A stretch of DNA of 22,156 nt, taken from Plakobranchus ocellatus (lineage: Eukaryota; Mollusca; Gastropoda; Plakobranchidae). Location of the stretch: assembly GCA_019648995.1 (NCBI GenBank), contig BLXT01005065.1:1508983-1531138 (forward strand), given 5' to 3'. The notes under the pieces were generated by a model. The model did not search any database and was not told where the DNA came from. It saw only the letters and a list, made by a program, of their open reading frames with translations. Shown here one piece after another: positions 8,228 to 15,921 of this stretch (positions are counted from its first letter, which is position 1; the number at the start of each line of letters is the position of its first letter). A program made the position numbers and the translations under genes.

Positions 8228-9937
8228 GGTAGCAGGTCCCCAAAAATCACTAAAATATCACCATTTTAGTAATGGTTTCCTAGTATGCTTGAGCTATTCT
8301 AGAATCACATGAAAGTAATATATTGATGATATATAGCTTCAATTTTTTATACGAAATTTTTTTTGTACACCTATGTCTGCTGAGATTGCCCCTAACAACC
8401 AAATGTTTACCTTGGTAACAGCACATATTTTCATTACAAATAAACAACACAAAGTGAAATAGCCTTTTTCTAACAATGCTAGAACTCTGTAGAGGTGAAA
8501 TCAAGTACATTACAATACAAGGGAATGTATTCTAGTGTGGCTATGAATGTTTTGACATTTGATCAACAGCACGATTTTTTTAGATTTTCATAGCTTTCAG
8601 TGGGAATTTTTAGATCTAAGGCATTCTTTATTCCCCTAATTACCCCATAGAAAGTATTTATTTGGAAGAGACCATCATGGGTGATAAGAAAAAAAGTGGG
8701 AGAGCAAAAAAAACGTAGATTTCATGGTCATAAGGCTAAGGAAAGCTCTGAGAGTAAGGAGGTAAGAAATGGACAACCTAATGTCGATATTGATGAGCAG
8801 CAAACTGAAGATAACCCTGATGGTGACAAATTTATGAGCAAAAGCTGTTTTTTCCTTCTGGATGTTGAGCTACTGAACTCATTTGTTGCTGCTAATATGA
8901 GATGCCCAGAATGTACAAATTTTAGTGTCACATGTGGTCTAGATCTAACATCTAAGTTAGGATTTTGTTTGGATCTTGTGTTCCGCTGCATGGAATGCTC
9001 TTGGACTGATGCCATGAAAACTTCTAAAGAAGTAGGAGAAATTGTGGACAAACATTTAGATCTAGAAAGTGTATCAAAATCAGGAAAGAAACAGGACAAG
9101 GAAATACATGTAAGAATGGTTACATTTGTGGAGAGGATATTAGAAAAGTTAGGCTTGTCAGTTGGGACATTGGCAGGAAAGATGTGTGGAGATGGGGATC
9201 ACCAGCGTGAGAAAGATTCTTGCAGAACATCCTTAGACAGCACTAAAAAGAGGAGAAAGACCCTCAGAGCCATCAGAAAGGGTTTTCAAGACACTACAAA
9301 GGACAAAGAAGGAGATGTGTATAATTATGATGGCCATTGAGTGAGAAAAACCTTAGTAAATTAGCTTCAAAGATGAAATGTTTTAGTATTTTTTTTTATT
9401 TTGGCCATTTTCTCAGTTTCACTTTTTTAGCCTATATGCCGATTTTCAAACACGATTGTGAAGTAACTACAAATGATAAAAAGCTGAAATTTTCTCCACT
9501 TATTTGGAAGATCCTTATGCATGTCCTAAAACTCTAGTTAGAGATTTATCCTTGAAAGGTAACTCTTACAGATGATTGTGCATATATAATTAGGCGGAAT
9601 TTTTTAATTTCATCTGAATTCCATCTTCAAACTTGATTTTAAAGAAACATGAATAACAATACTCAGTTTCTTTGATTCAAGACATGCATTGGGTATTGAA
9701 AAAGGTTTTCTGAAAGTTTCATTAGAATATCAGTGATAGTTTTTGAGCTTGAGTGTTTGAAATTAACCATATGTTTTTTGCCTGCGGCGGCCATATTGGA
9801 TGCCTAATTTGCATATTAAAATTTTTTTTATCACTAAAAAATTCTTACTTGCTATATGTATCATATATGTGGGTATATTGAAATAAGGGTGTATAATATC
9901 CAAAATAGCCTTAAAAAAAATTTAGGATCCTGCTACC
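8228..9937 (+). mobile_element. Kolobok-type (TTAA) DNA transposon with shortened ORF
   Basis: The 1,710-bp insert has inverted ends: GGTAGCAGGTCC on the left and, read on the other strand, GGTAGCAGGATCC on the right. TTAA flanks both sides (8224-8227 and 9938-9941). It sits inside the 3' UTR of LINE copy B: removing the insert and one TTAA joins TTTGC-TTAA-GCATCTGA, equivalent to TTTGCATGAGCATCTGA in copy A. A TTAA duplication fits Kolobok or piggyBac, and the encoded protein fits the 'Mutator-like transposase' Pfam group rather than piggyBac, so Kolobok is preferred. Classical MuDR is disfavoured because it makes 8-10 bp duplications. The flanks of the ORF are AT-rich and non-coding. Confidence 0.82.
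8681..9340 (+). CDS. Truncated Mutator-like/Kolobok transposase, catalytic core deleted
   Basis: An uninterrupted frame of 219 codons lies wholly inside the Kolobok element. Residues 1-40 are basic (KKRRFHGHKAK). Residues about 53-115 form a Cys-rich domain, SCFFLLDVELLNSF then CPEC and CMEC pairs ending WTDAMKTSKEV, matching the N-terminal zinc-like region of 'Mutator-like transposase' proteins. Residues about 155-219 (RILEKLGLSVGTLAGKMCG, KKRRKTLRAIRK, DKEGDVYNYDGH) match the C-terminal tail of the same family. The several-hundred-residue DDE core between them is absent, so the two ends are fused in frame. The frame begins with GTG; the natural ATG is probably at 8677 in another frame (MGDKKKSG), with a 1-base slip in an A-run. 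It could bind element ends without cutting, but that is inference. Confidence 0.7.
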   Translation: MIRKKVGEQKKRRFHGHKAKESSESKEVRNGQPNVDIDEQQTEDNPDGDKFMSKSCFFLLDVELLNSFVAANMRCPECTNFSVTCGLDLTSKLGFCLDLVFRCMECSWTDAMKTSKEVGEIVDKHLDLESVSKSGKKQDKEIHVRMVTFVERILEKLGLSVGTLAGKMCGDGDHQREKDSCRTSLDSTKKRRKTLRAIRKGFQDTTKDKEGDVYNYDGH

Positions 9938-10025
9938 TTAAGCATCTGATAGAGGCCTATGAGAGATAGTGAATGAACAGAAACCCTGAGATCACCGCTT
10001 ATACCAATAATCAATCAATTAATCT

Positions 10026-10870
10026 CTTTTTTCCATGGTTGAGAGAGGAGGGACTGTGGTAAGAGAGGAGAGGAGGATTAAAACATTAAGCATTCGGCAG
10101 AAAAGTTGGAATTTATGTATGTAGTTGGTCACTCCTCTTTTAAATCCTCATATTACTTGTTTGGTCACTCCGCTTTTAAATCATGATATTAGTTGTTGAG
10201 TGATATAAATAGTAAAGAGGAATTCTAATTGTCAGCTGCAACTGCACATCAACTTGTGTAAGGAAAACAAAGTTTGAATTGTTGGTCAGCTGAAGGCCTT
10301 CTTAATTTTACATGAATTTCAACAAGCAGCAAAAATTTCTGGTCAAGTGAGTTCATTTAGAAAGTTAAAAGCTTGAGATTCAATTTTTATTGCTATTAAT
10401 ATTTATTGAATTGAAAAAAATGATAACAATAGAAGTTTTTGTAGTGTGGTAGCATTTCTCAAAGTCTGGTTTGCCCACCTTGCCAACAACTATTCATTTT
10501 GATATGTGAAAGGGTTTCACTCCCTGCAACAATTATAAATATTTTTTGACAAAAATGTATTCTGGAGAGAACCAACCAATTGCATGTTCTTTGTTGCTAA
10601 CACACTTTTTAGAAAGGGGCATTGAAAAAGGAGTTGATCATATTATATGAATCCTGTAAAGCATAACTGTTGGCTCATTGTGGCTGGTTTCAAGACAGGT
10701 TTTAATTATCAAGTTACAAAGTAAAAGTCACTCTGAGTTTTCCCAAAGCATTCAGTATACATTGAAAAGTGAAATGGCATGAAAAAAGACATTTAGATCA
10801 CCCCTTAAAGCAAAAACTAGGCTGTACAGTAAATGGTAAAAAAAAAAAAAAATTCTTCTCTTTTTTGTAG
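10026..10870. other. USP14 intron, single-copy-looking, with one 36-bp tandem repeat
   Basis: No gene or recognisable transposon. Two 36-bp units (TTGGTCACTCC followed by CTTTTAAATC) lie side by side at 10125-10160 and 10161-10196, differing at four or so positions. The end of the stretch has a long A-run and then TTCTTCTCTTTTTTGTAG, the polypyrimidine tract and AG acceptor of the USP14 exon. Confidence 0.7.
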
Positions 10871-11001
10871 CCTTGAGAGATCTGTTTGCAGCCATGGACA
10901 AGACCTCAAATCCCATTCCTCCAATCATCTTTCTTCAAATTCTCCATATGGTGTTCCCAAGATTTGCTGAGAAGGGAGAAAATGGAGGCTACCAGCAACA
11001 G
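10871..11001 (+). CDS. USP14: USP14 exon (ubiquitin carboxyl-terminal hydrolase 14), upstream of the DANECW box
   Basis: USP14 is a cysteine protease (UBP/USP family) that binds the proteasome and trims ubiquitin chains from substrates. The exon is 131 bp: two bases complete an alanine codon from the previous exon (phase 1), then 43 codons read LRDLFAAMDKTSNPIPPIIF, LQILHMVFPRFAEKGENGGY and QQQ. This closely resembles vertebrate USP14 (LRDLFDSMDKTSSSIPPIIL then LQFLHMAFPQFAEKGEQGQY from memory). The acceptor is CTTTTTTGTAG|CC and the donor CAG|GTACAT, both canonical. The part encoded follows the catalytic cysteine box, which must lie on an exon upstream of the window. The reading frame has no damage, and the next exon continues in phase, so this is a live gene rather than a retrocopy. 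Selection on this frame stands out against the broken elements around it. Confidence 0.93.
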
Positions 11002-11290
11002 GTACATCTATGAATTGTAACCACTTGTATGTTGGACATCAAAGTGCTGAGGCAAGGTTTTTAATCACAGTTTTTATTTATTATTGTGGGTGCTCTCTGA
11101 GCAACTTTGATCTTGTGTATGTTTTTTTCAGCAAAGATTTCTGTTTATGGTGACGTGACACTTGTTATTTCAAAGGCAAAATTTTTTCGTAAATGATTTT
11201 TTTCGCAGTCAAAGTTTGCTTAACTAGAGCCTCATATGGTCAAGATAACACTATGTAGTCCAATTGATGTCGTGTAGGATTCTTTAACAC
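11002..11290. other. Start of the 4.8-kb USP14 intron
   Basis: AT-rich intron sequence with no reading frame of interest between the GTACAT donor and the left end of piggyBac-1 at about 11291. No recognised repeat. Confidence 0.6.
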
Positions 11291-11295
11291 TTAAG

Positions 11296-11362
11296 GGACC
11301 GGAGACAAGTATACTCGCATAAGAACTGCTGTGTGCAAAGGACCAGAGATGAGTATTCTCGC
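11296..11362 (+). repeat. Subterminal direct repeat of piggyBac-1
   Basis: Two 23-bp units start at 11296 and 11340. Both begin GGACC(G/A)GAGA and end AGTAT(A/T)CTCGC. They sit directly inside the left end, where piggyBac-type transposases are known to bind. A third, weaker copy in the opposite orientation forms the right end near 15690. Confidence 0.65.
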
Positions 11363-11493
11363 GAACAAGTCCATTTGTTTATCCTATCCAATCTTACTTT
11401 AAAACCGGACCAAGCAATAATGCACTTTTAGTTCGGCTGTCTAACTGTTTCATTTTCATTCTGTTAGCATCTATTTGATCAACATCTTTGAGA

Positions 11494-12559
11494 ATGGCAA
11501 GAAAAGGTAAATTTCCCGATACGATATTATCAATGAAATCCTGATCGATTCGGACAGCGATGAAACGTTCCTTGATTCTGATTTAGATCTAGATGACAGT
11601 GATTATGATACTGACTTTGTGGCAAATGGAGATTCTAGATCTAATCAGGTTAGTTCTACTTCAAGTTGTGAAGATGAATCCAGATTTAATTCAACTGCCG
11701 GCGTGACAAATTTTAGATCTAGATCTAATCCTAGACCGAAAAAGCGACCTGGGGTGGCTGAGCGTGGCAGGGCCAATCCCCCTATTCCTGGACCAAGTAG
11801 GCTTACCACACCAGATGATGATGGTTGAGTAAAACCAAGAAATGAATATGGAGATATAGACAAGGACAGCCTTCCAATATTCAATAGAATCAGCGGCTTA
11901 GTAGAAACTTTTGTACCAAATGAGCCCACGGATACTTCAATGCATTCATTGATGAGAACATGTTTGAGCTGATGGCCAGAAAGACTAGTAATAGGTATGC
12001 AGAGCAGGTTAGGGTTGTAAAGCCAACTTACTTTCATTTAGCTGAGTAGGTTCCTGCATCAGTGAAAGACATAAAAACAGTACTGGCTCTACTTTTCACT
12101 ATGAGATTAGTTTGCAAATCAGATGTCAAATCATACTGGAGGACAAATCCTATCCTCAAAACTCCCTTTGTTCAAAAAATGATGATGCTCAACAGATTCC
12201 TTGCACTACTTCATTTTTTCATCTTGTGAATGATGAAAACCAGATAACAAGAAATGATCCAAATCAAGACAAGCTTTTTAAAGTAAGACCACTTGTGGAC
12301 CACCTAAACACCAGGTTTCCTGCTGTTTACTACCCTAACAACAATTAGCCGTAGATGAAAGAATGATGCCGTTCCCTGGGCGCGTTGAATTTCGCCAGTA
12401 TCTGCCTTCCAAATCCATTAGATATGGATTGAAGCTCTACCTGTGCTGCGAATCATTGTCTGGGTATGTTTTATTGATGAAGTTTTGTACTGGGACCAGA
12501 GAGAGGCCATGGAGAACAGGTAGTGAGGGACTTGACAGGTGCATACCAGGGAGTTGGTC
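11494..12559 (+). pseudogene. piggyBac-like transposase, N-terminal and central part
   Basis: The ATG at 11494 begins MARKGKF, then a frameshift near 11517 leads to an acidic N-terminus (DSDSDETFLDSDLDLDDSDY) like that of many piggyBac proteins. After a TGA at 11826 the frame goes on to FNRISGLVETFVPNEPTD, and a shift near 11940 leads to NMFELMARKTSNRYAEQ and SYWRTNPILKTPFVQKMMML. Another shift near 12200 leads to DPNQDKLFKVRPLVDHLNTR, and one near 12345 to LAVDERMMPFPGRVEFRQYL. The first catalytic aspartate is the D of VDE at codon 12354. The frame then runs QVVRDLTGAYQGVG up to the solo LTR at 12560. At least four frameshifts and two stops make it a pseudogene. Confidence 0.88.
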
Positions 12560-13576
12560 TGTCACACATAGTAGGCTATTCAAGTATAAGCACACTTTAA
12601 TAACCTGCAGGTGTGTGATATGAAATTGGACACTTTCAACTAAGCAGAAAAGTCCTATTCAAATTATAATAAAGAAATAATTACAAATTTATTATGATAA
12701 TACAAAAGAACGAGCGGTTGTACAAGACAAAATAATATTATTAATAGACTTGGTCAAAATAATATGTACAAAATTAAATCTCTTAATATAGCTTGCGTTA
12801 TATTGTCAGGATAAATCAATATCTTATCAGGTTTACAAAGACTGAAACAATTATCTTAAATCAAACTCAATAAAGCTGAGGACATTGGAGCCGTTTTAGC
12901 CAAGAATTCTAAATAATCACTCATCAATATTCTTGATGTTAGACTTACTTTGATAATGTTACAACTCTTATAATATTTACGTATACTCACCTCGGACAGA
13001 GAAGTTTAGGCTTAAGCGAAGAGAGCTCTTTTTGCACTGATTATATCAGTCAGGACTTGTAGTCCAACTTAAGGCAAATACTTGCACTTTTTAAAATCTT
13101 TAAAATTAGAACTTTTAGCAGTTTAACAACGAGCTTCTAGATTCGAACATCGGAGACTTAATTTGCTTCTTCTGCGGTCATGGGGAGGTCTTCTGCAGGG
13201 TCTGAACCAGCTTCGATCTGATCCCATATATATATGCAGATTGATCCGGTAGTATGGTTGCCCTAAGGATGGACACCACCCAATTTTTCAGAGTTTCCAG
13301 TGGAAACCCTTTTGTCTATGATCCCAACCTTGGTGCAAAATCCCCGTTACTAATGTGAGGAGGTAGTGACCACAGGCTCAAGATGCATAACAGGATGATC
13401 TAACCCTGTTACGCCGGAACTACTGTTCTTCCAACCTAAATGAACCCATGGCTGCCTTTTGTCCCTCGTTACGCCTTTTGCGCATATCGTTACTAACTCG
13501 CAGCGTCTGCGAAGAGTAACTTAAAAGTTCAGAACATCCTATTTGAAACACCTACTTAAACCATTACTTTGTGACA
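12560..13576 (-). mobile_element. Solo LTR inside the piggyBac-1 transposase
   Basis: A 1,017-bp block begins TGTCACA and ends TGTGACA, the TG...CA ends with a short perfect inverted repeat typical of LTRs. It is flanked by 5-bp near-identical repeats, TGGTC at 12555-12559 and TGGGC at 13577-13581. Taking out the block and one repeat restores GVG-HTIFID, the expected piggyBac text around the second catalytic aspartate. No internal gag-pol sequence is present, so it is a solo LTR left by recombination. Minus-strand orientation is favoured because an AATAAA on that strand lies about 100 bp from its 3' end and a TATATATA box sits farther upstream (13226-13237), but this is tentative. Which LTR family is unknown; a 5-bp duplication fits Gypsy or BEL. 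Confidence 0.82.
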
Positions 13577-14194
13577 TGGGCACACCATTTTCATTGACTC
13601 TTTTTTTTCAACACTGAGTCTTTTTTCTGATCTTCTGGCACAAAATACCACAATATATGGCACTGTCAGTGTCAATAGAATCAGGAAAGGTCTCCCTAAG
13701 GACATATGTACAAAAACCATGAAACTGAAAAAGGTTGATTGTGTTGTGCTGCAGAAAAATGGTGTGGTTGCTGCTTGGTATAAGGACAGGGGAGATCTCA
13801 TATTTATGTAGACAGCTCATTCATGTAAACCTGTTAATTCCAGAAAATGTAAAAGAGGCACTAATGAAGAAATTATCAAGCCGGAAATAGTACTGGAAAG
13901 TGGAATGCAACAAATTCATGAAAGGTGTGGACCAGGTTGACCAATATTTAGCTTTTTATAGTTTTAACAGGAAAACAGTTAAATGGTGGAAACAGGCCGC
14001 CACACATCATCTCCACTTAGCCAGGGTCCAGGCACACATCATATATAAGAAAATAACAGAGGTAATAGGAACACCATGTCCCTTATGGAATTCACTCTAA
14101 ATATGATACAGTGGACCGTAGATGTAGCGAAATTGACGGGAGCAGACTAAAATTTCATCACAGCCAAGGTTTCCCTACAGCCAGGTCGTTGTTA
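13577..14194 (+). pseudogene. piggyBac-like transposase, C-terminal part
   Basis: Right after the solo LTR the frame gives HTIFIDSFFSTLSLFSDLLA; the aspartate codon at 13596 is the second catalytic residue. It goes on with TTIYGTVSVNRIRKGLPKDI and WYKDRGDLIFM, then a TAG. After shifts KFMKGVDQVDQYLAFYSFNR follows, with the third catalytic aspartate at about 13930, then KWWKQAATHHLHLARVQAHI. A stop at 14098-14100 and a final shift precede EIDGSRLKFHHSQGFPTARS, which ends at an A-run (14195-14209). The Cys-rich finger that many piggyBac proteins have at the C-terminus was not found. All three DDD residues survive, although the frame is broken. Confidence 0.87.
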
Positions 14195-14209
14195 GAAAAA
14201 AAAAAAAAA

Positions 14210-15095
14210 GCTCTTCTCTCTTAATCGATTCGCCACTGTTCTATTGAACAATGCCAGCATGTCTAAAGCAGTTCTGGATGGTGGCTGGGGTCTCTTCATT
14301 CCAGGATGCAGCTGCCATCAAGGAAGGACATTCTCAAGTGTGTGTCAGTGCTGCCTGTCTCATCAAAAGAAGAGATGAACTTCTGCAATGCTTATTTTCA
14401 GATGATGGTCTTGAAGTTCTTGATAATGCCTTGGTCACAAGGCTGGAGACAGGATGTCATGTTCGGGGGCAAAAAAAAAAAAAAAACATGGTGATGGCCC
14501 TGAGACCACTAATGACTTGCTGGTGTGCACTACAATTGTCCAATACCAGTGCCACAGATCGACCCTGCATCAGAAAACGCCTATCCTGTTTTTGTACCCA
14601 CTCCGTAAACAGAGAGCCGGTCATACATGCTTTCTTATTGTGCCAATATGTGACAAGGAGTGTGTTTTTACCCTTGAAACATTGTGGTTGGCCAAATTTC
14701 CTGATCATCAGCAAGGGGAGGTTTTCGCTTCTGCTCATAAGAGAGAGACTCTCTCTTTTGGAGCTTTCTCGCCTCTTTTTTGGAGCTTTCTCGCCTCTCT
14801 TTTGGAGCTTTCTCGCCTTGGCAGGTCTGTTCCTTAAATGTGAGGGATTTTTTAGGCAGACATTTGTAAAAGAGCCACGTCCCTTGAGCTGTAATCTGCC
14901 AAGATTTTCTGTAATGTCTCCTCTCATTCTGACGTGTCAATGTCTTTGGCTCATGCAGCTTTACCTCTCATGCTCTTGAAGATAATTCCATGCCTTAGCT
15001 TGAACCAGCCAAGCCATCCTCTGCTCAATTTACAGTCTCCTTGACCAAGTTCCTGAGCCAGCCGCTCGCCCTTCTCAATTAAAATCTACCACACC
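14210..15095 (-). pseudogene. Tigger/pogo transposase fragment (Tigger-2): second HTH and DDE domain
   Basis: On the minus strand, in broken frames from 15095 down to about 14240, I read: LAQELGQGDCKLSRGWLGWF (CENP-B/Tc5-type HTH); FYKCLPKKSLTFKEQTCQGE; GQPQCFKGKNTLLVTYWHNK; ACMTGSLFTEWVQKQDRRFL; RSVALVLDNCSAHQQ with the second catalytic aspartate (about 14535); LQPCDQGIIKNFK with the third; and MAAASWNEETPATIQNCFRH near 14270. The first catalytic residue (usually in NADET) is missing near 14875, because D-V is joined straight to ALFYKC. A 22-bp repeat (three units) interrupts the frame at 14757-14819, and a T-run on this strand fills 14470-14486. The frames on the + strand here are shadows. 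Neither end of the element was seen. Confidence 0.82.
14757..14819. repeat. 22-bp minisatellite, three units, in Tigger-2
   Basis: Three head-to-tail units of TTTGGAGCTTTCTCGCCTC start at 14757, 14779 and 14801. On the minus strand one unit codes for the EKAPKER text of the Tigger transposase; the two added units (44 bp) shift the frame. The copy number is therefore an expansion of coding sequence after the element had died, or the cause of its death. Confidence 0.8.
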
Positions 15096-15831
15096 TCAGA
15101 GGATTATGCGTGCAAACTGCAACACTATCACCAGGAGTAGATCAGCATGTGATTCCCCAAAAAGCTGTATATATCTGTAAATATAAATTTGAAGTTCATT
15201 TTCTTTTTTTCAATGTAAAAAGACTATTATATTAGATGGAGTAAACTCACTTTTTTATAATTTGTAATATGTAAAAAAGTAAAGCAAAAAATAATAAAGT
15301 GTTCTAAGTTAGGTAAATCAAGTTCCACTCCTAGCCCTGGATTACATTCAAATTGGATTAGGTATTCAGTTCTTCAAGTGGATTATCCAACCCAGGTTAG
15401 TTATCAATTGTTTTGGATATCTTATTAGAATTGTTTCTGGTTTGTTACTATTGCAAGATTGTCTATATCTTTTCTGCAACTGTCATTTTTTTTCTTCCTT
15501 ATTTCTGTCACTCAGACATTCTAGGACACCCAAAAACACAAAAATATAAGAAATCAACACAAAACATGAAAAAAAAACAATATTTATTCATTTATAAACT
15601 CTTTCAGGTCAAATAAGTCATCAGATTAGACTATAAAACTAGAGTTTCTGAGCCTACAAAAACAATACCACATTTGCTCAAAATCTTTTCGCGGCTCCGG
15701 TCCTGGGGGTGTAAACTTAAGTGGCCGCTTTGGTGCTGGGGAAAAAAATTTAAGCGGCTGCTCATGGCCTTTGGGTTGATGTAACTTTTTTTTTCCAAAG
15801 TAACCTTTTTTGTTTTTATTGCTTTGCTAAG
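15096..15831. other. Rest of piggyBac-1 and 3' end of the USP14 intron
   Basis: AT-rich sequence with no readable protein apart from scattered short frames. AATAAA-type signals lie near 15293. The piggyBac-1 right-end sequence is near 15692-15702. Two similar words, TTAAGTGGCCGC (15717) and TTAAGCGGCTGC (about 15750), lie 30 bp apart. The last 40 bp are a T-rich tract ending in TTTGCTAAG, the acceptor of the next USP14 exon. Confidence 0.55.
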
Positions 15832-15921
15832 GATGCTAATGAATGCTGGACTGAGATAGTTCGAAGCCTACAACAGAAGCTCAAACCAATGGCTGCTTTG
15901 TCTGGTCCAGATGAGCCTATG
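15832..15921 (+). CDS. USP14: USP14 exon with the conserved QQ-DANECW box
   Basis: A 90-bp, 30-codon exon in phase 0 at both ends reads DANECWTEIVRSLQQKLKPM then AALSGPDEPM. The previous exon ends QQQ, so the spliced protein reads QQQ-DANECW, the USP-family box after the catalytic cysteine (vertebrate USP14 has QQDANECW followed by a helix ending LQQKL). The acceptor is GCTAAG|GAT and the donor ATG|GTATGT, a near-consensus donor. The C-terminal ten residues fall in the loop that is variable between animals. The next USP14 exon, expected to start the IDQ-F-GVEF region, is not in the window, so the following intron is at least 6.2 kb. Confidence 0.93.

Larger units (their letters stand above)
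4827..10025 (+). mobile_element. Jockey-like LINE copy B, 5'-truncated, split by two DNA transposons
   Basis: LINE sequence occupies 4827-6804, resumes at 8178-8223 and finishes at 9942-10025. It starts inside the endonuclease (RGEAALLIRN-equivalent) immediately after the tail of copy A. It keeps the end of the endonuclease, linker, RT fingers, a scrap of palm, RNase H and 3' UTR, with large deletions near 5125-5150 and 6110-6240. Its 3' UTR is cut first by the Tigger-like element at 6805-8177 and again by the Kolobok-type element at 8228-9937. Joining the three pieces reproduces the 3' end of copy A, including the (ATCA)n tail. Confidence 0.88.
11295..15702 (+). mobile_element. piggyBac-like transposon (piggyBac-1), with nested solo LTR and Tigger fragment
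   Basis: The left end is at TTAA (11291-11294) followed by GGGACCGGAGAC. A matching sequence on the other strand, GGACCGGAGCC, lies at about 15692-15702, but the TTAA expected right next to it is not there (the nearest is 15717-15720). The right border is therefore uncertain. The interior carries a full-length but broken piggyBac transposase, a solo LTR inserted in its coding region, and a minus-strand Tigger DDE fragment at about 14210-15095. The remaining 15096-15690 is AT-rich with an AATAAA near 15293, probably the 3' UTR of the transposase. The whole element lies in the intron between the two USP14 exons. Confidence 0.72.

Noticed and set aside
8728..9099. 123-codon minus frame
   Set aside because: Antisense shadow of the Kolobok-type ORF, which has the family motifs on the + strand.
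8228..9937. Piggybac assignment for the element with TTAA flanks
   Set aside because: The protein shows the Cys-rich N-terminus and C-terminal tail of Mutator-like/Kolobok transposases and none of the piggyBac segments seen elsewhere in the window.
11645..12037. 130-codon minus frame
   Set aside because: Antisense to the piggyBac-1 transposase N-terminus; serine- and proline-rich text is what the acidic and repeat-rich + strand produces in reverse.
12560..13576. Host intron within the piggyBac-1 gene instead of a solo LTR
   Set aside because: The block starts TG and ends CA, lacks GT...AG borders and has a 5-bp flanking duplication; an intron would not make one.
13556..13820. Minus frames of 70 and 81 codons
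   Set aside because: Shadows of the C-terminal half of the piggyBac-1 transposase.
14251..14979. 242-codon + strand frame and the overlapping + frames at 14306-14837
   Set aside because: They are shadows of the Tigger-2 transposase, whose motifs are readable on the minus strand (LFTEWV, LDNCSAH, QNCFRHAG). The + frames have no family features.
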